From Onthovicinus sp900555545 (lineage in GTDB: Bacteria; Bacillota; Clostridia; Oscillospirales; Acutalibacteraceae), in the NCBI GenBank assembly GCA_949296915.1, contig CASFPX010000003.1, forward strand, positions 124,001-188,000: DNA of 64,000 bases, in the 5' to 3' direction. The first letter of the stretch is position 1, and every line of letters begins with the position of its first letter. A program made the translations under genes and the position numbers. A model generated the notes under the pieces. The model saw only the letters and a list, made by a program, of their open reading frames with translations, ran no database searches and was not told the DNA's origin. Below are positions 16,649 through 23,973 of the stretch, piece after piece.

Positions 16649-17725
16649 ATGTGTTCCGATCATACCGTAAGAGCTTATCTCGTATTAGAGGATTCGACTG
16701 TTTTCAGCGGCTTTTCCGTTGGCAAAAAGGGTACTACAATTGGCGAAGTTGTATTTAACACCTGTACGGCCTCCTATGAAGAGGTGCTGAGCGACCCCAC
16801 CTATTATGGTCAGATCGTGGCTCAGACTTATCCGTTAGTCGGGAACCGGGGGATTGATGGACCGGGAAATATTGTAGCGAACGGGTATATTGTCCGTGAG
16901 TGGTGTGATACGCCCTCCGATGTACGTGGTGAGACGCTGGATGCCTATCTGAAAAGACTCGGTATTATCGGAATCAGCGGTGTTGATACCCGTGCCTTGA
17001 CCAGAAAGCTGCGCGGCAAGGGTTATGTAAAAGGGGCGATTACCGATTCACTGGAGGAGATGAACCGGCTGCTGGAAGAGATTCGGCGTTACTCGATCCA
17101 CGGCGCAGTGGAGGCCGTCACTGTGGAAAAGCAGGAAGTCCTTTTGGCGCCTAATCCCCGCTATAAAGTGGCTGTGATCGACTACGGTTCCCCGCGTTCG
17201 CTGATGGATGCACTATTACGCCGTGGATGCACAGTCTATCGGATGCCGGCCGGTACAACTGCTGATGAATTGAAGAAAAGTGCGGTTCAGGCGGTCGTCT
17301 TTTCGGACGGCCCCGGCGATCCTGACGACAACCCCTCGCTGATTCAAAATATCCGTGAGATTCTGCCGATGAATCTCCCATTTATCGGGATAGGGTTAGG
17401 CCATCAAATGGTGGCGCTTGCTCTGGGTGGTAAGATTGAAAAAATGGTTGGCGGCCACAGGGGATCGAATCAGCCTGTCAAACGAATGCAGGATGGGCGG
17501 CTGTTTGTGACCACACAGAATCACGGATATTGTGTGGCGGATAAATCGCTTGATCCATCTTTGGCGGAAGTGAGCATGGTCAATGTTAATGATGGCTCTA
17601 TTGAAGCCATAAAGCTGTTACAATACCCGGGGGAGACTTATCAGTTTACACCGGTGGATAGTGCAGAATTGACGGGAACAGGTTCGATTTACGATGACTT
17701 TATTACACGCATTGAGGAGGCGTAA
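16649..17725 (+). CDS. carA: Carbamoyl-phosphate synthase small subunit homologue lacking the glutaminase triad
   Basis: A 358-residue, full-length CarA homologue. The N-terminal domain is well preserved (GEVVFNTCTASYEEVLSDP, SGVDTRALTRKLRGKG). The class I GATase domain is present but its triad is gone: Gly249 stands where the nucleophile Cys269 of E. coli lies (GIGLGHQ instead of GICLGHQ), and in the segment equivalent to FQGHPEASPGP the residues are Thr334 for His353 and Val336 for Glu355. The alignment across that last segment is gap-free. It should not hydrolyse glutamine. No stop or frameshift is seen, and it sits four bases before carB in a normal operon. Vertebrate CPS1 also lacks the Cys but keeps active synthetase domains; here the partner is altered too. 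Confidence 0.88.
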   Translation: MCSDHTVRAYLVLEDSTVFSGFSVGKKGTTIGEVVFNTCTASYEEVLSDPTYYGQIVAQTYPLVGNRGIDGPGNIVANGYIVREWCDTPSDVRGETLDAYLKRLGIIGISGVDTRALTRKLRGKGYVKGAITDSLEEMNRLLEEIRRYSIHGAVEAVTVEKQEVLLAPNPRYKVAVIDYGSPRSLMDALLRRGCTVYRMPAGTTADELKKSAVQAVVFSDGPGDPDDNPSLIQNIREILPMNLPFIGIGLGHQMVALALGGKIEKMVGGHRGSNQPVKRMQDGRLFVTTQNHGYCVADKSLDPSLAEVSMVNVNDGSIEAIKLLQYPGETYQFTPVDSAELTGTGSIYDDFITRIEEA

Positions 17726-17729
17726 TCCC

Positions 17730-20700
17730 ATGGCAGAAAAGATTGGAAAGCTTTTGATTTTGGGTCCCGGCCCTGTGATCGTCGGCCGTTCAACGGAATA
17801 TGATTTTGCCTGTGTCCAGGCACTTACAGCGCTGAAAAATGAGGGGGTAGAGACCATTCTGGTCAACTCCAACCCTTCTTCCGTCATGACGTCGCCGGAT
17901 CTGGCTGATATCGTGTATATTGAGCCTTTGGAGTCTGAGCGGATCAAAAAGATCATCCTCAAGGAGAAACCCGTAGCGGTCATTCCGGTTTTTGGTGGCG
18001 ATACGGCCATGGAGATTACACTCTCACTGATGCGCAGTGGATTTTTGGATGACAACGGGGTCAGTGTGCTCGGTGTGGACGCCCCAATGCTCCATTCTGT
18101 ACAGGATCGTCAGGCTTTTGTCAATATGCTTACGGAGATCGGAGAGCCCTATGTCCGCTCTGCTGTAGTGAGCAGTTTTGAGTCCGCCGCGGGATTTGCG
18201 GAGGACGTGGGGTATCCCGTGATGTTAAGCCCGGCCTACACTTTGGGTGGGCACGATAAGCGGGTGTGCTACAATCGGGATCAGCTTGCGGGCATGATTG
18301 AGGAGGAGTTGGATATCTCCCTGCTCCATCAGGTGCTCATCGAAAAATGCATCTCCGGTTGGAAGGAGATTGAATATGTTATCATGCGCGACTGCGATGG
18401 CAACTGCATGAGCGTATGTAATATGGAAAATGTTGATCCTGTGGGGATCAATGCGGGCGACAGTATTATTGTCTCCCCAGCCCAGACGCTCTCCGACGCG
18501 GAGGCTGTTGCCCTGCGCGCCGCTGCTATCAATCTTACGGCTCACTTGCGTGTGAATGGCGTGTGCAACGTTCGGTTTGCCCTGCGTCAGGACGGTGGGG
18601 AATATGCTGTCTTGGAGGCCAATCCCAGTATCCGCCGCGCCTCCGCGCTCGCAGCAAAAGTGACTGGATATCCGATTGCGTATGTTTGCGCTCAGTTGAT
18701 CCTTGGACGCACACTGGATCAGATCAAAACATCGCTCACCGAGTTTTCCAGCGCCATCTGTGAGCCGGCGGTTGACTACTGCGCCGTTAAAATGCCAAAG
18801 TGGTCTTTTGGTAAATTTAAGTCCGGAGCTGATAAGCTTGGCACTGCAATGAAGGCGACCGGCGAGGCGATGGCGCTTGGTGTCAATTTTGAATCCGCCC
18901 TCATGAAGGCAATTCGCTCTGTGGACAGCGCTATGTTGCTTCCGACAGCGAACAAGTTCCGCCAAATGACAGACAAGGAACTGATTGAAGCAATCAAAGC
19001 CTCCGATGATGAGCGCATTTTTGCCGTATTGGAGGCACTCGCCCGCGGAATCTCCATGGATGCGATCCACGAGATTACCATGATCGACGAGTGGTTCCTC
19101 GTTAAAATGAAAAACATCACTGCCGCAGTAAAACAGTTGGCGGACGATCCCGCCATCGAGAATGTGGAGGCAGCATATCAATTGGGCTATACGCCATCTG
19201 CCGTAAGGTCGGTCACACATCAAGATGTCGGTGAACACATGGCGGCTTTTAAAACAGCCGATGCGTGTGCGGCGGAGTTTGAGACGGATGCACATTATTA
19301 TTACAGCACATCCGATGCTGAAAACGAGGCTCCGGAGGATCGCGACTGTGTGCTGGTGATCGGTGCAGGGGCTGTCACAGTCGGGAGCGGCGCGGAGTTT
19401 GACTGCTGTGCCGTGGACTGTGTGAACAGCCTAAAGAGGCTCGGCCTGCGTACGGCTGTGGTCAATAACAATTCCGGTGCTGTTTCCACAGATCCGCGCA
19501 ACAGCGATATGCTTTTCGTCTCCCCGGTGACCGAGGACGACGTGCGCGATATCATCTCGGTGGTGAAGCCCTCTAAGGCGATCGTACAGTTTGGCGGTAA
19601 GAACGGCTTTGCCATCTGCGAGGTGCTGCGTCGTGCTGGCGTAGAAATTCTCGGTGCTGACGATCATGTTTTTGACCAGACAAAGGATCTTGAACGTTTC
19701 TATACGTATCTGGACACAATGGACATCCCGCACGCGCCTGTTGTCTGGGTTCAGACGGCAGAAGAGGCCGAACAGGCTGCCGGTGCGATTGGATATCCCG
19801 TATTTATGCAGGGCGGCGGCGACTCCGTGCTGGCCTACCGCAGTGAAGAAATCCGAGAGAATTTTGATCTTCTTCTTGAGCGCTCCGGAGAGAAGGCGAT
19901 CCCGGTACGCGGGTACTATATTGGCTCCGGGATAGATATGGATGTGATCTGCGATGGAACCGACTGCTTGGTTCCAGGCATTACGGAGCAGATTGAACGT
20001 TCCGGCATCCATTCCGGTGATTCAATCAGTGTATATCCGACCGTAGCACTGGGCGATACTATTCGCGAGCAGGCATATGAGATGGCTCGTAAATTAGTGC
20101 TCTCCCTCGGCGTGAAGGGGATCATCAATGTGCGCTTTGTCTGCTATGATAACCGTCTCTATCTGACGCGCGCGAGTGTCAACAACTGGCGTAATGTCAC
20201 CTTTATTTCCCGTGTGACGGGGCTTCCGGTGATCGATATCGCCGTACGGTGTATGACCGGTGAAAAGCTGGCCGGTATGGGATACGGTACGGGAATCTAT
20301 CCGCACGCTAAGCTGTACGGCGTGCGCGTCCCGGTATTCAGTTTTGACCGTGTGTCGGGCCTGGACTCACAGCTCGGTCTGGAGATGAAATCTACCGGAG
20401 AGGCATTAGGGATTGCTGATAACTTTGAGGATGCATTGTTGAAGGGACTTGTCGCCTCTGGGATGCGGATCCGGCACGCTGGCGGTGTGTTTATCACAGT
20501 ACGGGATAACGATAAGCAGGAGGCCGTTCAGCTGGCCGATGCGTTCTCCCAGCTCGGGTTTGATATTTATGCAACGGCAGGTACAGCTAAGATTTTGAAC
20601 ACCAATTTTGTCCCAGCTAACGCCGTGCGCAAGATCCATGAGGGATCGCCAAACACGTTGGATTTGCTCTCGAGCAACAGAATTGTCTATGTGATATCTA

Positions 20701-20876
20701 CGTCTGCCAAGGGACGCAGTTCTTTGATCGACGATGTCAAGATCCGCCGCCGTGCCGTGGAGCGGCAGATTCCGACTTTCACCTCGCTCGACACGGCCCG
20801 TGCGCTTGTCCGTTGCCTAAAAAAGCGCCGTTCGTTGGACGATACGGATATTATCGACCTAAACACAATCAAATGA
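17730..20876 (+). CDS. carB: Carbamoyl-phosphate synthase large subunit homologue with degenerate ATP sites
   Basis: A 1048-residue, full-length CarB homologue with two ATP-grasp halves and a C-terminal MGS domain. In the first half, compared with E. coli: Arg169 to Ser167, GGSGGG to GGHDKR (173-178), Glu208 to Lys206, His243 to Asn241, Gln285 to Arg282, Arg303 to Ser300; Glu215, Glu299 and Asn301 equivalents remain. In the second half the Arg715 loop is shortened to MQGGG near residue 694, Glu761 is Gly734, Gln829 is Arg802, Glu841 is Arg814, Asn843 is Ser816, Arg845 is Asn818. The MGS domain (from about residue 910) keeps Lys, two Thr and Lys of the UMP site (VRDNDK, YATAGTA, RKIHEG). Start ATG 17730 follows GAGGAGG. 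Carbamoyl-phosphate synthesis is doubtful; the role is unknown. Confidence 0.88.
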   Translation: MAEKIGKLLILGPGPVIVGRSTEYDFACVQALTALKNEGVETILVNSNPSSVMTSPDLADIVYIEPLESERIKKIILKEKPVAVIPVFGGDTAMEITLSLMRSGFLDDNGVSVLGVDAPMLHSVQDRQAFVNMLTEIGEPYVRSAVVSSFESAAGFAEDVGYPVMLSPAYTLGGHDKRVCYNRDQLAGMIEEELDISLLHQVLIEKCISGWKEIEYVIMRDCDGNCMSVCNMENVDPVGINAGDSIIVSPAQTLSDAEAVALRAAAINLTAHLRVNGVCNVRFALRQDGGEYAVLEANPSIRRASALAAKVTGYPIAYVCAQLILGRTLDQIKTSLTEFSSAICEPAVDYCAVKMPKWSFGKFKSGADKLGTAMKATGEAMALGVNFESALMKAIRSVDSAMLLPTANKFRQMTDKELIEAIKASDDERIFAVLEALARGISMDAIHEITMIDEWFLVKMKNITAAVKQLADDPAIENVEAAYQLGYTPSAVRSVTHQDVGEHMAAFKTADACAAEFETDAHYYYSTSDAENEAPEDRDCVLVIGAGAVTVGSGAEFDCCAVDCVNSLKRLGLRTAVVNNNSGAVSTDPRNSDMLFVSPVTEDDVRDIISVVKPSKAIVQFGGKNGFAICEVLRRAGVEILGADDHVFDQTKDLERFYTYLDTMDIPHAPVVWVQTAEEAEQAAGAIGYPVFMQGGGDSVLAYRSEEIRENFDLLLERSGEKAIPVRGYYIGSGIDMDVICDGTDCLVPGITEQIERSGIHSGDSISVYPTVALGDTIREQAYEMARKLVLSLGVKGIINVRFVCYDNRLYLTRASVNNWRNVTFISRVTGLPVIDIAVRCMTGEKLAGMGYGTGIYPHAKLYGVRVPVFSFDRVSGLDSQLGLEMKSTGEALGIADNFEDALLKGLVASGMRIRHAGGVFITVRDNDKQEAVQLADAFSQLGFDIYATAGTAKILNTNFVPANAVRKIHEGSPNTLDLLSSNRIVYVISTSAKGRSSLIDDVKIRRRAVERQIPTFTSLDTARALVRCLKKRRSLDDTDIIDLNTIK

Positions 20877-20889
20877 TTGAGGGAGTACT

Positions 20890-21663
20890 ATGGGAAAATA
20901 TCAAGGAACCTATCCAATTGTCAAAAAAATGCGCCTGACAGATACCATTTATGATATCTGGGTGGCGGCGCAGCCTATTGCACAGGAGATCAGGGCGGGG
21001 CAGTTTGTCGGGATTATCTGTGACGGAAAGCCGTTGCGTAGGCCGATCTCCATCTGCGAGTCTGATCCGGCCAATGGGGCGATCCGCTTGGTTTTTGAAG
21101 TGCGCGGAGAGGGAACTCGTTGGCTATCCCAGCAAGAAAAGGGAGCTAAGCTGGATATTCTCGGCCCGTTGGGTAATGGATTTCCCGTGTTCCCACCGGA
21201 GAAAAAGGTTGTCTTTGCCGGCGGCGGTATCGGTGTTCCGCCTCTTTTGATGACGTGCAGGCCTTTTGGCAAAAATGCAGATGTCTATATTGGATGTAAA
21301 ACTTACGAAAATCGAATTTTGATCCACGAATTTCAATCTACCTGCCGCAACGTTGTGGTGGCCACCGAGGATGGCACATCTGGAATTCGAGGATTTGTCA
21401 CTCTTCCGTTGGAAAAGCGGTTGATTGCCGAACCATGTGATCTGATTCTCACCTGTGGCCCCAAGCCGATGATGAAAGCCGTAAGCGAGTTGGCTGAGAA
21501 GTACGGCGTTGAGTGCTACGTCTCCATGGAGGAGCGGATGGGCTGCGGTATGGGTGCATGCCTGACCTGTGTTTGTGGGATCCGTGATAAAAAGGGCGAG
21601 GTGCATCACCGGAGGGTATGTAGCGAAGGTCCTGTGTTCAACGCGAAGGAGGTCGTGTGGTAA
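20890..21663 (+). CDS. pyrK: Dihydroorotate dehydrogenase B electron-transfer subunit
   Basis: A 257-residue FAD/[2Fe-2S] protein that passes electrons from PyrD to NAD. The FAD-binding RPISICE motif is near residue 55, the nucleotide-binding GGGIGVPPL near residue 115, and a C-terminal iron-sulfur cluster has Cys in GCGMGACLTCVC plus a later Cys in RRVCSEGP. ATG 20890 follows GAGGGAG. It overlaps pyrD by one base (TAATG), as expected for subunits of one complex. Confidence 0.93.
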   Translation: MGKYQGTYPIVKKMRLTDTIYDIWVAAQPIAQEIRAGQFVGIICDGKPLRRPISICESDPANGAIRLVFEVRGEGTRWLSQQEKGAKLDILGPLGNGFPVFPPEKKVVFAGGGIGVPPLLMTCRPFGKNADVYIGCKTYENRILIHEFQSTCRNVVVATEDGTSGIRGFVTLPLEKRLIAEPCDLILTCGPKPMMKAVSELAEKYGVECYVSMEERMGCGMGACLTCVCGIRDKKGEVHHRRVCSEGPVFNAKEVVW

Positions 21664-22574
21664 TGGCTGATCTGTCTGTAAAAATTGCTGGTGTAGCATT
21701 CGCCAATCCGGTCATTGCCGCCTCAGGTGTATTCGGGTTCGGCCGGGAGTATGCCAGAATGTACCCACTCAAGGAATTGGGCGGTATTTCCTGCAAAGGG
21801 ACGACGCTTGAACCGCGCGAAGGCAATCCGGCCCCTCGGATCGCGGAAACGCCGTGTGGGATGCTCAACTCAGTTGGGCTACAGAATCCCGGTGTTGATG
21901 TCTTTATCCGTGATTATTTGCCGTGGCTGCGGCAGCAGGGGACAGTTCTTATTAGCAACATCGCCGGTAAAAGCGTAGAGGATATGTGCGAGGTGGCCGA
22001 AAAGCTCTCCGAGACGGATGTGGACATGATCGAGCTCAATATCTCCTGCCCGAACGTCAAGCAGGGCGGCGTGGCGTTCGGAACTACCTGCGCTGGTGCT
22101 GCGGAGGCAACTGCCCAGGTACGTAAACACTGCAAAAAGCCACTGATTGTCAAGCTGTCCCCCAATGTGACGGATATTGCGGAGATTGCAAAGGCTGTTG
22201 AATCCGAGGGGGCAGACGCGGTGTCACTGATCAACACAGTGACAGGCATGCGTATTGATCCCAAAACTCGCCGGCCGATTTTAAAGAATAATACAGGTGG
22301 TCTCTCTGGGCGCGCCGTATTCCCAATTGCCGTCCGCATGGTATGGCAGGTCTATCAGGCCGTTCAGATTCCGATCATCGGTATGGGCGGAATCTATTCC
22401 GGCGAGGATGCTGTAGAGATGATGCTGGCGGGCGCTTCAGCCGTCCAAGTAGGGGCTGCCGTTATTACAACACCCTACGCACCGCTGAATATCGTTGCAC
22501 AGCTGAATCAATTTTTGGATGAAAACGGAATCGCCACTGCGGCGGAGCTGACAGGAGGCGTTCGGCCTTGGTGA
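21663..22574 (+). CDS. pyrD: Dihydroorotate dehydrogenase B catalytic subunit
   Basis: A 303-residue class 1B DHODH: FMN barrel enzyme oxidising dihydroorotate to orotate with PyrK. Visible motifs are NPVIAASGVFGFG, the substrate loop LNISCPNVKQGG with the class 1 active-site Cys, KLSPNVTDI, and the FMN phosphate site GMGGIYSGEDA. ATG 21663 shares a base with the pyrK stop. The 3' end overlaps ruvX by seven bases. Confidence 0.93.
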   Translation: MADLSVKIAGVAFANPVIAASGVFGFGREYARMYPLKELGGISCKGTTLEPREGNPAPRIAETPCGMLNSVGLQNPGVDVFIRDYLPWLRQQGTVLISNIAGKSVEDMCEVAEKLSETDVDMIELNISCPNVKQGGVAFGTTCAGAAEATAQVRKHCKKPLIVKLSPNVTDIAEIAKAVESEGADAVSLINTVTGMRIDPKTRRPILKNNTGGLSGRAVFPIAVRMVWQVYQAVQIPIIGMGGIYSGEDAVEMMLAGASAVQVGAAVITTPYAPLNIVAQLNQFLDENGIATAAELTGGVRPW

Positions 22575-22993
22575 TTCTCTCCGTGGACTACGGGGATCAG
22601 CGGACAGGGATCGCTGTATGTGACCCCACAGAAACATTGGCCAGCGCCGTCACGGTGATTCAGGAGTCGTATCAGCCCAAGGTGATCGCGGCGGTTGCGG
22701 CCCTGGCGGAAGAGAGACATGCCGGGATGATCGTGGTTGGCCTACCCAAAAATATGGACGCCTCTCTTGGCAGCCGGGCGCAGAAGTGTATGGCTTTTGC
22801 GCAACTGCTGGGGGAGCGCACAGGGTTGCCCGTCGAGACTTGGGATGAGCGCCTGACAACTGTGATGGCGTATCAATCGATGGATCTTACCGGAACGTAC
22901 GGCAAAAAGAGGAAGAAAATGGTTGACGCTGTTTCCGCCGTGATTATTCTGGAGGGGTTTATGGCCTATCGCAAGAATCACCACGTGCAATAA
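22568..22993 (+). CDS. ruvX: RuvX/YqgF-family putative Holliday junction resolvase
   Basis: A 141-residue RNase H-fold protein. Acidic residues are in place: Asp in SVDYGDQRTGIAV, Glu in ETWDERLTT and Asp in MVDAVSAVIIL. The family is linked to Holliday-junction resolution and to 16S rRNA 5'-end processing. The TTG start at 22568 is nine bases after AGGAGG and overlaps pyrD; GTG 22571 is an alternative. It is cotranscribed with the pyrimidine genes but belongs functionally elsewhere. Confidence 0.85.
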   Translation: MVILSVDYGDQRTGIAVCDPTETLASAVTVIQESYQPKVIAAVAALAEERHAGMIVVGLPKNMDASLGSRAQKCMAFAQLLGERTGLPVETWDERLTTVMAYQSMDLTGTYGKKRKKMVDAVSAVIILEGFMAYRKNHHVQ

Positions 22994-23007
22994 AACGGAG
23001 GTTTAAA

Positions 23008-23973
23008 ATGGACCGTATAGCTGTGTTAATTCCCTGTTATAACGAGGCGCAGACGATCGGAAAGGTCGTATCGGATTTTCGTCGTGTGTTGCCAGAGGCG
23101 GTAATTTACGTCTATGACAATAATTCTACGGATGAAACTGCCCGTTTGGCACGCCAGGCCGGAGCAGTTGTCCGGCACGAGGGCCAGCAGGGGAAGGGGA
23201 ATGTCATCCGTTCCATGTTCCGTGATATTGACGCGTCGTGTTATATTATGGTGGATGGCGATGACACTTACCCGGCCGAATCTGCCCGCGAAATGACGAA
23301 TCTGATCCTCTCCGGAGAGGCGCAGATGGTCGTGGGGGATCGGCTGTCTTCTACTTATTTTTCAGAGAATAAGAGAAAGTTCCATAATACAGGTAACAAG
23401 CTGGTACGCAGTTTGATCAATCTGCTCTTTAAAACAGATATTAAGGATATTATGACCGGATACCGCGCATTCAGCTATTGTTTTGCCAAAACATTCCCGG
23501 TCCTTTCCAGGGGATTTGAGATCGAGACCGAGATGACAATTCACGCGGCTGATAAAAACCTTGCCGTCGAAAACGTGGTGGTTGAGTACCGTGACCGGCC
23601 GGAGGGAAGCGATTCCAAGTTGAGCACTGTCAGCGATGGAATCCGTGTATTGCGTACTATTGCACGGCTATTTAAAAACTACCGGCCGCTGGTATTCTTT
23701 GGAATCATAGCCGCGGCGCTGTTGCTTATCAGTGCCGGATTCTTTATTCCTGTTTTGATCGCCTATTTCCAGACAGGCCTTGTTCAAAAATTTCCAACCT
23801 TGATCGTATGCGGATTTACTGCTGTGGTTGGGATCTTATCTTTCTGGGGCGGAATGATCCTGGATGTCCTCATGCAAAAATCCCGGCAGGATTTTGCTAT
23901 TAAAATCAATGAGTTTAAATCCCGCGAAAAGGAATTGACACAGGAATTCACGCACGGGAGGAGTAAGGAATGA
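23008..23973 (+). CDS. Family 2 glycosyltransferase with C-terminal membrane helices
   Basis: A 321-residue DPM1-like GT2. The nucleotide-sugar site starts with IPCYNEAQTIGKVV, and the metal site is in MVDGDDTYP. MTGYRAFS and the FEIETEMTIHA segment follow. Two membrane helices lie at about 230-285. Such enzymes usually charge polyprenyl phosphate with a sugar for transfer outside. The stop overlaps the start of the next membrane protein by four bases (ATGA), so the two are coupled and likely act together in surface glycosylation. The sugar is not readable. Confidence 0.83.
   Translation: MDRIAVLIPCYNEAQTIGKVVSDFRRVLPEAVIYVYDNNSTDETARLARQAGAVVRHEGQQGKGNVIRSMFRDIDASCYIMVDGDDTYPAESAREMTNLILSGEAQMVVGDRLSSTYFSENKRKFHNTGNKLVRSLINLLFKTDIKDIMTGYRAFSYCFAKTFPVLSRGFEIETEMTIHAADKNLAVENVVVEYRDRPEGSDSKLSTVSDGIRVLRTIARLFKNYRPLVFFGIIAAALLLISAGFFIPVLIAYFQTGLVQKFPTLIVCGFTAVVGILSFWGGMILDVLMQKSRQDFAIKINEFKSREKELTQEFTHGRSKE

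Noticed and set aside
18225..19295. Long minus-strand open frame opposite carB
   Set aside because: Shadow of the carB reading frame; Cys/His/Arg-rich with no domain pattern.
16649..20876. Calling carA and carB pseudogenes
   Set aside because: Both frames are complete, with good ribosome sites and no stop or frameshift. The changes are clustered substitutions at active sites, so 'pseudoenzyme' fits better than 'pseudogene'.
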